From Polaribacter gangjinensis (GTDB lineage Bacteria; Bacteroidota; Bacteroidia; Flavobacteriales; Flavobacteriaceae): DNA of 64,000 nt. Under the pieces are notes generated by a model. It made no database searches, had not been told where the DNA came from, and saw only the letters and a list, made by a program, of their open reading frames with translations. Below, one piece after another: positions 45,559 to 53,318 of the stretch (positions are counted from its first letter, which is position 1; every line of letters starts with the position of its first letter). Where the stretch lies: assembly GCF_038024125.1 (NCBI RefSeq), contig NZ_CP150662.1, positions 1,877,501 through 1,941,500 of the forward strand. Reading direction: 5' to 3'. A program made the position numbers and the translations under genes.

Positions 45559-46158
45559 TTAAAAAAAATGTAATAAAAACAGTAAATATGGTAAATAATC
45601 CGCAAGTTTTTGCTTTAAAACCTTTATAGCACTCGAAAAATGCGCTTCAACAGTTTTTATAGAAATATTCATTTCAGTTGCAATTTCTTGATTTTTCTTT
45701 TTTTCAAATCGTTTGCTTTTGAAAATTTCTTTGGTTTTTTCGGGCAATTCTTCAATAGATTTAAAAATAAGAGTTTCTAATTCAGCAAATGTTAATGAGT
45801 CGAATTGCAAAGATTGCAATACTTCTTGATGTAAATTTTCTTCTTTTTCGTTGATCGTTTTATCAACGTATTTTGCTTTTACTTTTCTGTGTCTGATGAT
45901 ATTTAAACACTTAGATTTTGCGTACGTATATAAAAAAGATGAAATTCCGTTGACAGTTTCAATTTGTTCTTTTTGATTCCAAAGATGTAAAAAAGCTTCT
46001 TGTGCAATTCCTTTTGCGTCATTTTCTTCGTGTATGAATTGCACACAAAAACCGACAATATGATGGTGAAACTTATAAAAAAAATACTCAAAAGCAGCTT
46101 CATTCCCTTCTTTAAAGAGAAGAAATTTTAAAAAATCTTCATTTTGAATATCTTTCAT
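45559..46158 (-). CDS. ECF sigma-70 factor of the SusCD locus
   Basis: 199 residues, sigma2 (about 20-90; DAKGIAQEAFLHLWNQ, SSFLYTYAKSKCLNIIRHRK) and sigma4 (about 125-185; ELPEKTKEIFKSKRFEKKKNQEIATEMNISIKTVEAH). FecI-like type found with FecR/SusC pairs in Bacteroidota. Should direct transcription of the downstream uptake genes when FecR releases it. Own -7 element upstream. The C-terminus carries an extra hydrophobic LPYLLFLLHFF tail, common in this subgroup. Confidence 0.92.
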   Translation of the reverse strand: MKDIQNEDFLKFLLFKEGNEAAFEYFFYKFHHHIVGFCVQFIHEENDAKGIAQEAFLHLWNQKEQIETVNGISSFLYTYAKSKCLNIIRHRKVKAKYVDKTINEKEENLHQEVLQSLQFDSLTFAELETLIFKSIEELPEKTKEIFKSKRFEKKKNQEIATEMNISIKTVEAHFSSAIKVLKQKLADYLPYLLFLLHFF

Positions 46159-46235
46159 CTCGAGATTAAGAAATTAATGTGTCAATCTAAAATAGCTACT
46201 TTCAACCTACGAATCTAAGGAAAATCAGTATCTTA

Positions 46236-46243
46236 CAAAAGTA
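46236..46243 (-). promoter_or_regulatory. ECF sigma gene promoter -7 element
   Basis: Plus-strand CAAAAGTA reads TACTTTTG on the minus strand (TAnnTTTG), giving a leader of about 70 nt before the sigma gene ATG. The 245-bp gap between this gene and rnr shows nothing else clear. Confidence 0.5.
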
Positions 46244-46403
46244 ATTAATCAATGAACAATAGCATTATTCACAAACATTTTTATTGAAAATGCTTTTTTT
46301 AGTCTTTTTCAGGTTCAAAAAATGAATTATGACCAATTTTAATAGATGACCATTGTAAAATAGTGTATTTTAGTAACTTCATATTTTAAGAAATGAATTA
46401 ATA

Positions 46404-48599
46404 ATGTCAAGAAAGAAAAAAATATTTAAAAAGAAAGGCAATATCATCAAAGATTTAACTAAAAATATCTTCAAAATTTTAAAAGAAGATGCAACAAAAC
46501 AGTTTAATTATAAACAAATTGCAGCGAAACTTCAGGTTTCTGATACTGAAGGTAAAAATCAAATTATTCAAAAATTAGCTGAATTAACTGCTGCTAAAAA
46601 ATTAAAAGAAGTTGATAGAGGAAAATATCAAGTAAATGAAGAACGCAAATATTCTGTTGGGAAATTAGACATTACTTCTAATGGAAATGGCTATTTTATA
46701 ACAGATGATTATGAAGATGATATTTTTGTTCCAAATGTAAATCTTGGCAAAGGATTGCACAACGATTTGGTAAAAGCCTATGTGTATAAAAAACGCAGAA
46801 GTAATAAGCTTGAAGCGGATGTTGTAGAGGTTTTAGAAAGAGCAAAAACGCAGTTTGTTGGGGTGTTGCAAAAGAGTAAAAACTTTGGATTTGTAATTCC
46901 TGATAACAACAAAATGTATGCAGATATTTTTATATCTGAAAACAAAATGAATGGCGCTGAACACGGAGATAAAGTGCAAGCAACCATTTTAGATTGGCCA
47001 GAAAACTCAAAAAATCCTTTTGGAAAAATCACCGCTGTTTTAGGAAAACCAGGAGATCAAAACACTGAAATGCACTCAATTTTAGTAGAATATGATTTGC
47101 CTTACGAATTTCCAAAAGAGGTAGAAGAAGAGGCATCACATCTTCCTATTGAAATTACCAAAGAAGAAATATCCAAAAGAAAAGACCTCAGAGAAACACT
47201 TACTTTTACCATTGATCCAAAAGACGCCAAAGATTTTGATGATGCATTATCTTTCAAAAAACTTGAAAATGGCAATTATGAAATTGGAATTCACATTGCA
47301 GATGTCTCTCATTATTTACAACCAAAAACTATTTTAGATGATGAAGCTTACGAACGCGCAACATCAGTATATTTAGTAGATAGAGTAGTGCCTATGTTGC
47401 CAGAAATATTGAGTAATGGTGTGTGTTCTTTACGTCCTGAAGAAGAAAAATTAACTTTTTCTGCCATTTTTGAATTGAACGAAAACGCAGAATTGATCAA
47501 CCAATGGTTTGGGAGAACAGTTACTTATTCTGACAAACGTTTTGCGTACGAAGAAGCACAAGCAATTATTGAAACCAAAACAAACATAGTTCCTGCGAAC
47601 GTTTCTTTAACTGGTCAAGATTACACAGTTGATGAAGCTATTGTTGAAGCCATTTTAAAAATGGATGAATTGGCAAAAATTCTCAGAAAACGTAGAATGA
47701 ATCAAGGAGCAATTTCGTTTGATAGAGTAGAAGTGAAGTTCAATTTAGATGAAGATGCTAATCCAACAAGTGTGTATTTTAAAGAAGCAAAAGATGCTAA
47801 TAAATTGATTGAAGAATTCATGTTACTAGCCAACAGAAAAGTGGCAGAATTTATTGGTCAAAAAAACAAAAAACCTTCAGGAAAAACATTTGTGTACAGA
47901 GTTCATGACGAACCTGATACCGAAAAATTAGCTTCTTTGCAGAATATCATCAGTAAATTTGGTTACAAAATCAATACGGATACAAGAGAATCTACTTCAG
48001 CAACATTGAATCAATTATTGGCTGATGTTCATGGAAAAGCAGAATCAAACATGATTGAAACTTTGGCAATTCGCTCTATGAGTAAAGCTGTTTATACAAC
48101 ACAAAACATTGGCCATTATGGTTTAGCGTTTGAATATTATAGCCATTTTACATCGCCAATTAGACGTTATCCTGATGTAATGACTCACAGATTATTGCAA
48201 CATTATTTAGATGGAGAAAGCTCTCCAAAAGTTGAATTGTATGAAGAAAAATGCAAACACTCTTCTAAAAGAGAAGAATTGGCATCAAAAGCAGAGCGTG
48301 ATTCTATCAAATACATGCAAGTAAAATACATGCAAAATCATAAAGACGAAATTTTTGAAGGAGTAATCACAGGTGTTACAGAATGGGGAATTTATGTAGA
48401 AATTACCAAAAATAAATGTGAAGGAATGGTTCGTATTCGCGATATTAAAAGCGATTATTATTTGTTTGATGAAAAGCAATATGCTATTGTTGGGCAATCA
48501 ACCAAACAATTGTATCAATTAGGAGATGATGTAAAAGTGCAGGTTAAAAAAACCGATTTAGAACGTAAACATTTAGATTTTAATTTGATTGAAGATTAA
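46404..48599 (+). CDS. rnr: Ribonuclease R
   Basis: 731 residues. N-terminal basic extension and winged helix (about 1-75), two cold-shock/OB regions (about 75-225), RNB catalytic domain (about 260-590) with metal ligands in TIDPKDAKDFDDALSF, and a C-terminal S1 domain (about 640-720, DEIFEGVITGVTEWGIYVEI). 3'-5' exoribonuclease that degrades structured RNA and matures rRNA/tmRNA. The stop overlaps the start of the next gene (TAATG). Confidence 0.96.
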   Translation: MSRKKKIFKKKGNIIKDLTKNIFKILKEDATKQFNYKQIAAKLQVSDTEGKNQIIQKLAELTAAKKLKEVDRGKYQVNEERKYSVGKLDITSNGNGYFITDDYEDDIFVPNVNLGKGLHNDLVKAYVYKKRRSNKLEADVVEVLERAKTQFVGVLQKSKNFGFVIPDNNKMYADIFISENKMNGAEHGDKVQATILDWPENSKNPFGKITAVLGKPGDQNTEMHSILVEYDLPYEFPKEVEEEASHLPIEITKEEISKRKDLRETLTFTIDPKDAKDFDDALSFKKLENGNYEIGIHIADVSHYLQPKTILDDEAYERATSVYLVDRVVPMLPEILSNGVCSLRPEEEKLTFSAIFELNENAELINQWFGRTVTYSDKRFAYEEAQAIIETKTNIVPANVSLTGQDYTVDEAIVEAILKMDELAKILRKRRMNQGAISFDRVEVKFNLDEDANPTSVYFKEAKDANKLIEEFMLLANRKVAEFIGQKNKKPSGKTFVYRVHDEPDTEKLASLQNIISKFGYKINTDTRESTSATLNQLLADVHGKAESNMIETLAIRSMSKAVYTTQNIGHYGLAFEYYSHFTSPIRRYPDVMTHRLLQHYLDGESSPKVELYEEKCKHSSKREELASKAERDSIKYMQVKYMQNHKDEIFEGVITGVTEWGIYVEITKNKCEGMVRIRDIKSDYYLFDEKQYAIVGQSTKQLYQLGDDVKVQVKKTDLERKHLDFNLIED

Positions 48600-49012
48600 T
48601 GAAAGCTTTTATCAATAATAAAGAAATTTCATTAAGCGATTTATCCTATAATGATGGTTTAAATTTTAATCGATTTTTCGATTCAAACATCTTAAGTTAT
48701 TCATTGATTGTTACAAAAAATACCTTTATAAAATCTTTAGAAAAAGAATACAATCGTATTAAAGATGAAATACAACTTGATGATTTACAGTACAATGAAC
48801 TTTCGGATTTTTCTGAAATTAATTATTGTTCCTTTGAAAAATTATTAGACAATCCTGAGTATTTATTAAACATATTTAAAGATTTTTTGAGAAATGATTT
48901 TTTTAAAATGCTAAGTGAAAATAGCAATTCAAAATTTGTGATAAATTCAATTGATTCCGTTGAAAATGCTAAAGAAATTACCATCAAAGGAAGAGCTTTT
49001 ATCAAAAAATAA
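48599..49012 (+). CDS. Hypothetical protein coupled to rnr
   Basis: 137 residues, acidic, mostly helical, no signal or membrane segment and no motif that I recognise. Its ATG shares an A with the rnr stop (TAATG), so it is translated by coupling and probably made in a fixed ratio to RNase R. The AT content is higher than that of rnr. Unknown function. Confidence 0.65.
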   Translation: MKAFINNKEISLSDLSYNDGLNFNRFFDSNILSYSLIVTKNTFIKSLEKEYNRIKDEIQLDDLQYNELSDFSEINYCSFEKLLDNPEYLLNIFKDFLRNDFFKMLSENSNSKFVINSIDSVENAKEITIKGRAFIKK

Positions 49013-49100
49013 GAATTATTTTACAACAAAAATCACAGACAGTCGTTTTTAATGAGGCATAATTATTGATTACTTATGCATTTTATTTAAAACTTATAAA

Positions 49101-49790
49101 ATGAAAATACCAGCATTTATACTCTTATTTATTTTTAGTTATACACTTGTTGCTCAAACAACGATCACTAAAAACCTAGGAGATTTTTCAATCTTAAAAG
49201 TTTACAACGGAATTGAAGTAGAATTGGTAAAATCATCAGATCAAAAAATTGAAATTTCAGGAGAAAAATCAGAAAGTGTTAGTATTAAAAACATAGACAA
49301 TACCTTAAAGATTTCATTGCCTTTTTCATTAAATCCTGATAAAAATCTCACTAAAAGAGAAGTTTTAGTTACTATTTATTACAATAAAAACATTGATGTT
49401 ATTGATGCAAATGAAGCTTCAACAATTACAGCAAAAGAAATTCGACAAGATAAATTAGAAGTAAATGCTCAAGAAAAAGCGTTTATAAACATGGTTGTTG
49501 CAGTAAAACATTTAGAAGTGAGAGTGTCATCAGGAGGAGTTATTAAACTTACAGGAACTACAAAAAACCAACATGTAGATGTAGATTTATACGGAATTTA
49601 TAATGGTTTTAATTTAGAATGTAGCTCAAATTCTGTTGTAAAATCAGGAACTGGAGCAAAAGCCGAAATTTTTGCTGGCGAATCTTTAAACGCAAAAGTC
49701 ACTTTTGGAGGTTCTATTTTTTACAAAGGAGACCCTGAAATTGTAAAAGATAAAAAAGTAATAGGAGGAATTATTCAAAAAAGAAATTAA
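49101..49790 (+). CDS. Head GIN domain-containing exported protein
   Basis: 229 residues, signal peptide ([19 protein letters not shown]). DUF2807/GIN repeats: [37 protein letters not shown], and the C-terminal beta-helix [21 protein letters not shown]. Probably a periplasmic or surface adhesin-like beta-solenoid; exact role not known. Single gene, followed by tatA with its own promoter. Confidence 0.85.
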   Translation: MKIPAFILLFIFSYTLVAQTTITKNLGDFSILKVYNGIEVELVKSSDQKIEISGEKSESVSIKNIDNTLKISLPFSLNPDKNLTKREVLVTIYYNKNIDVIDANEASTITAKEIRQDKLEVNAQEKAFINMVVAVKHLEVRVSSGGVIKLTGTTKNQHVDVDLYGIYNGFNLECSSNSVVKSGTGAKAEIFAGESLNAKVTFGGSIFYKGDPEIVKDKKVIGGIIQKRN

Positions 49791-49804
49791 TAGAAACCTT
49801 TTTG

Positions 49805-49812
49805 TATCTTTG
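49805..49812 (+). promoter_or_regulatory. tatA promoter -7 element
   Basis: TATCTTTG, perfect TAnnTTTG, 19 bp before the ATG at 49832. It shows that the TTG at 49802 cannot be the start codon. Confidence 0.65.
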
Positions 49813-49831
49813 TACAGTTAATTTTTTATTT

Positions 49832-50020
49832 ATGAACAACTTATTAATGCATTTCGGTTTTGTTGGTGGCACTCAAGTAGTTATTATTTTGGTAGTTGTG
49901 TTGCTTTTATTTGGTGGAAAAAAGATTCCAGAATTGATGAAAGGACTTGGAAACGGAATCAAAGAATTTAAAAACGCTACAAAAGAAGATTCTTCTGATA
50001 AATTAGGTGATAAAAAGTAA
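49832..50020 (+). CDS. tatA: Sec-independent translocase subunit TatA/TatE
   Basis: 62 residues from the ATG at 49832. One membrane helix (about 8-27, [20 protein letters not shown]), hinge [21 protein letters not shown] forming the amphipathic helix, and an acidic/Lys tail ([10 protein letters not shown]). Builds the twin-arginine protein-export pore with TatC, which is not in this window. Strong bidirectional terminator follows. Confidence 0.93.
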   Translation: MNNLLMHFGFVGGTQVVIILVVVLLLFGGKKIPELMKGLGNGIKEFKNATKEDSSDKLGDKK

Positions 50021-50042
50021 CGATTGTTACCATTTATAAAAC

Positions 50043-50077
50043 AAAAAAGCTCTGTAAAATTTTTACAGAGCTTTTTT
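50043..50077. terminator. Bidirectional terminator, tatA / Band 7 gene
   Basis: AAAAAAGCTCTGTAAA (50043-50058) pairs perfectly with TTTACAGAGCTTTTTT (50062-50077). It has A- and T-runs at both ends and lies between convergent genes. Confidence 0.9.
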
Positions 50078-50094
50078 GTTTTGGGTTTTGAAGT

Positions 50095-51012
50095 TTATTC
50101 TTTTTTCTTTGTGTTTTTCATTGCTTCTCCAATTTGATTGCTTGCTGCAAAACTTGCAACCATGTCATTCAACATATTGCTGCCAACTTGCGGCGAATTA
50201 GGTAACAAAATTAAATTACTATTGGTTTGTTCTCCTAATGATTGCAAGGTATCATAATGTTGAGTTACAACAATCAATGCAGAAGCTTCTTGACTATTGA
50301 TGCCAACACGATTTAAAACTTCTACAGATTCTTCTAATCCACGAGCAATTTCTCTACGTTGATCAGCAATACCTTGTCCTTGTAAACGCTTGCTTTCAGC
50401 TTCAGCTTTGGCTCTTTCTACAATTAAAATACGTTGCGCATCTCCTTCATATTGTGCAGCTGTTTTTTCTCTATCAGCAGCATTAATTCTGTTCATAGCT
50501 GCTTTTACTTGCGCATCAGGATCAATATCAGTAACTAATGTTTTTATGATATCATAGCCATATTCCATCATAGCATCATTCAATTCTGATTTTACAGCAA
50601 TAGCAATATCGTCTTTTTTAACAAAAACATCATCCAATCTCATTTTAGGAACTTCAGCTCTTACAACGTCAAAAACATACGAAGTAATTTGATCATGAGG
50701 ATAATCTAATTTATAAAAAGCATCATACACTTTGTCTTTAATAACTTTAAATTGAACAGAAACTTTTAATTTTACGAAAACATCATCCAGAGTTTTGGTT
50801 TCTATAATAACGTCTAACTGCTGAATTTTTAAACTTAATCTTCCTGCAATTCTTTGAACTCCAGGAATTTTTAGATGAAAACCAGAATGACGAATGCTCG
50901 TAAATTTTCCAAAAGTTTCAATAATTGCAGCTGTTTGTTGTTTTACGATAAAGTAAGAAGCAAAAATGACAAGACCAATAAGAATAACAATAATTAATGG
51001 GATAGGTAACAT
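50095..51012 (-). CDS. SPFH/Band 7 (stomatin-like) membrane protein
   Basis: 305 residues. One N-terminal membrane helix (about 4-24), then a Band 7 domain (about 25-190; TAAIIETFGKFTSIRHSGFHLKIPG) and a long coiled-coil (about 165-235; AADREKTAAQYEGDAQRILIVERAKAEAESKRLQGQG). Similar to slipin/QmcA. Assembles as rings in the inner membrane and often supports proteases or lipid microdomains. Monocistronic. Confidence 0.92.
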   Translation of the reverse strand: MLPIPLIIVILIGLVIFASYFIVKQQTAAIIETFGKFTSIRHSGFHLKIPGVQRIAGRLSLKIQQLDVIIETKTLDDVFVKLKVSVQFKVIKDKVYDAFYKLDYPHDQITSYVFDVVRAEVPKMRLDDVFVKKDDIAIAVKSELNDAMMEYGYDIIKTLVTDIDPDAQVKAAMNRINAADREKTAAQYEGDAQRILIVERAKAEAESKRLQGQGIADQRREIARGLEESVEVLNRVGINSQEASALIVVTQHYDTLQSLGEQTNSNLILLPNSPQVGSNMLNDMVASFAASNQIGEAMKNTKKKE

Positions 51013-51085
51013 AATAAAATTTTTTAGTGAAATTGATTTTTCGTAAATATACGATTTATTTGACGTGATTTTTTTGAGTTGTTAC

Positions 51086-51115
51086 AAAAAAAATCCTGAT
51101 AATAATTTATCAGGA
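51086..51115 (-). terminator. Intrinsic terminator after gltX operon
   Basis: TCCTGATAA (51094-51102) pairs with TTATCAGGA (51107-51115), loop TAAT, followed leftwards on the minus strand by a T-run (complement of 51086-51093). Confidence 0.85.
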
Positions 51116-51141
51116 CTTTTTTGATATTTGTGAAGTTGAAT

Positions 51142-51678
51142 CTATTTTTCTTCTGAAAACGTTTTATTTAAGCTTTTGTTGTATTTCAACCATTTTTGAT
51201 ATTGCTTGTCTGAAAGGATTTTTTTGATTTCTTCATCCAATTTTTGATCTTCAGTTTTCATAGTTTCTGAAATTGGTTTTAAATCTTCAGCTAATTTTTT
51301 TTGAACCTCAGCTTGATTAGAGTAATCTCTATTTTTAATTACCGCTCTTTGAAAATTTTCAACCATTTCTTTTGAACTGTTCAATGTGAATGAATTAATT
51401 CTTCGGATTTGTTTGATTTTATTATTGTAATCTGTTATTATTTTTGAGAACGATTTTCCTTCATCAGAATCTAGTTTTATTCCCGATTTTTTAGCAGTTT
51501 TTTCAATATCGTAGATTACAATTCCTAAATATTGATCAACATCAAAATTTGGTTCAGGAGTTCTTTCGGGAGTTTGCATCATTTGTCTTTGACGCTGATT
51601 TTGCAATCCTCCATTCATAAATTGTGCATTTACAGTACAAAATGTCATGATTGATAGTAGAAATACGATTTTTTTCAT
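51142..51678 (-). CDS. Exported hypothetical protein, helical
   Basis: 178 residues, signal peptide (MKKIVFLLSIMTFCTVNAQ). N-terminal part is Gln/Arg-rich (NQRQRQMMQTPERTPEP), the rest is charged helix (about 50-175) with KKLAEDLKPISETMKTEDQKLDEEIKKIL. The general layout recalls Spy/CpxP-type periplasmic helical proteins but no signature LTxxQ is evident. 3 bp after the gltX stop, so co-transcribed. Confidence 0.7.
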   Translation of the reverse strand: MKKIVFLLSIMTFCTVNAQFMNGGLQNQRQRQMMQTPERTPEPNFDVDQYLGIVIYDIEKTAKKSGIKLDSDEGKSFSKIITDYNNKIKQIRRINSFTLNSSKEMVENFQRAVIKNRDYSNQAEVQKKLAEDLKPISETMKTEDQKLDEEIKKILSDKQYQKWLKYNKSLNKTFSEEK

Positions 51679-51681
51679 GAG

Positions 51682-53202
51682 TTAAAATTTTTTAATTGCT
51701 GTTTCAATTCTTTGTATAGTTGCTTGTTTTCCAATGATTTCCATGATGTCAAACAAATGTGGTCCTTTCATTTCGCCAACCAAACTCAAACGCAAAGGTT
51801 GCATTACTTTTCCAAAACCAATTTCGTTTTTAGTAATCCAATCTTTGATTATTATTTCGGTATTTTGCGATGAAAAATCATCGATTGTTGAAATTACAAT
51901 CAATAATTGTTCCATCAATTTGTTGGTGTCTTCTTTCCAATTTTTTGCTACTGCTTTTTCATCAAAAGTTGTAGGAGCTTGAAAAAAGAAGTTTGATAAT
52001 TCCCAAAAATCAGCTACAAAAACAGCACGCTCTTTTACTAAAGAAATTATTTTTTCAATTTTGTTTTTTTCAGCAACAATTCTTTTTTCTTTTAAAATTG
52101 GCTCGTATAAATTTGCCAATTCCACAACAGATTTTTGCTGCATGTATTGTTGATTGAACCATTTTGTTTTATCAGGATTGAATTTCGCTCCAGATTTGCT
52201 AACTCTATTTAAATCAAATGCTTGTACTAATTCTGACAAAGAAAAAATTTCTTGTTCAGTTCCAGGATTCCAACCTAAAAGAGCCAACATATTTATAAAT
52301 CCGTCTTCAAAATAGCCATCTTCTTTGTAGCCTCTAGAAACGTCTCCAGTTTCTTCGTTTTTATATGCCAATGGAAATACAGGAAATCCTAATTGATCTC
52401 CATCACGTTTGCTTAATTTTCCTTTTCCAATTGGTTTTAAAATCAAAGGTAAATGTGCAAATTTAGGTGCTTTCCAATCAAAAGCTCTGTATAGAAGAAT
52501 GTGTAAAGCCATAGAAGGAAGCCATTCTTCACCTCGAATTACATGCGTAATTTCCATTAAATGATCATCTACAATATTTGCCAAATGATACGTTGGCATT
52601 CCATCAGATTTAAACAACACTTTGTCATCTAAAGTATTGGTATCAATGCTAATTTTTCCTCTGATTTCATCTTCCATTTCCAAGATTTCATCTTGTGGAG
52701 ATTTGAAACGAATTACATAATCATCACCATTTTCGATTCTTTTTTGAACTTCTTCATTGCTCAAAATCAACGAATTAATTAAATTTCCTTTGCTTCTGTT
52801 ATGCCAATTATAAATAAACGTTTTGCCATTTTCTTCGTGTTCTTTTCTCAAAAAATCTAAAGATTCTGCAGTGTCAAAAGCATAATATGCCCAACCATTT
52901 TCAAGAAGAATTTCAGCGTATTTTTTATAGATTTCTTTGCGTTCAGATTGTCTGTAAGGTCCAAATTTTTCATTTTTTCCTGGACCTTCATCAAAAGGAA
53001 TTTTACACCAATTTAACGAATCAATAATGTATTTTTCTGCATTTGGCACATAACGAGTTTGGTCTGTATCTTCAATTCTAAGAATAAAAGTGCCATTATT
53101 TTTCTTTGCGAAAAGGTAATTATATAAAGCAGTTCTTACTCCACCAATGTGTAAAGGGCCTGTTGGACTTGGTGCAAAACGAACGCGTACTGATGAATTC
53201 AT
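51682..53202 (-). CDS. gltX: Glutamate--tRNA ligase
   Basis: 506 residues from the ATG at 53200-53202; a start 7 codons upstream would lie across the likely transcription start. Class I motifs: HIGH box as PTGPLHIGG (about 12-20) and KMSKS as KGKLSKRDGD (about 255-264). C-terminal anticodon-binding helical domain. Charges tRNA-Glu (discriminating or not cannot be told). First gene of a two-gene leftward unit. Confidence 0.96.
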   Translation of the reverse strand: MNSSVRVRFAPSPTGPLHIGGVRTALYNYLFAKKNNGTFILRIEDTDQTRYVPNAEKYIIDSLNWCKIPFDEGPGKNEKFGPYRQSERKEIYKKYAEILLENGWAYYAFDTAESLDFLRKEHEENGKTFIYNWHNRSKGNLINSLILSNEEVQKRIENGDDYVIRFKSPQDEILEMEDEIRGKISIDTNTLDDKVLFKSDGMPTYHLANIVDDHLMEITHVIRGEEWLPSMALHILLYRAFDWKAPKFAHLPLILKPIGKGKLSKRDGDQLGFPVFPLAYKNEETGDVSRGYKEDGYFEDGFINMLALLGWNPGTEQEIFSLSELVQAFDLNRVSKSGAKFNPDKTKWFNQQYMQQKSVVELANLYEPILKEKRIVAEKNKIEKIISLVKERAVFVADFWELSNFFFQAPTTFDEKAVAKNWKEDTNKLMEQLLIVISTIDDFSSQNTEIIIKDWITKNEIGFGKVMQPLRLSLVGEMKGPHLFDIMEIIGKQATIQRIETAIKKF

Positions 53203-53220
53203 ATGATTTTTTTTGTGCTG

Positions 53221-53228
53221 CAAAGATA
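53221..53228 (-). promoter_or_regulatory. gltX promoter -7 element
   Basis: Plus-strand CAAAGATA reads TATCTTTG on the minus strand, 18 bp before the gltX ATG. It supports the shorter start of GltX. Confidence 0.65.
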
Positions 53229-53318
53229 CTTTTTTTACACACGAGATAAAATCAAAATAGCTTTTAACAAATATTTGATTGCATTTTACCTCAAATACTG
53301 TATTTTTATGAGTTAATT

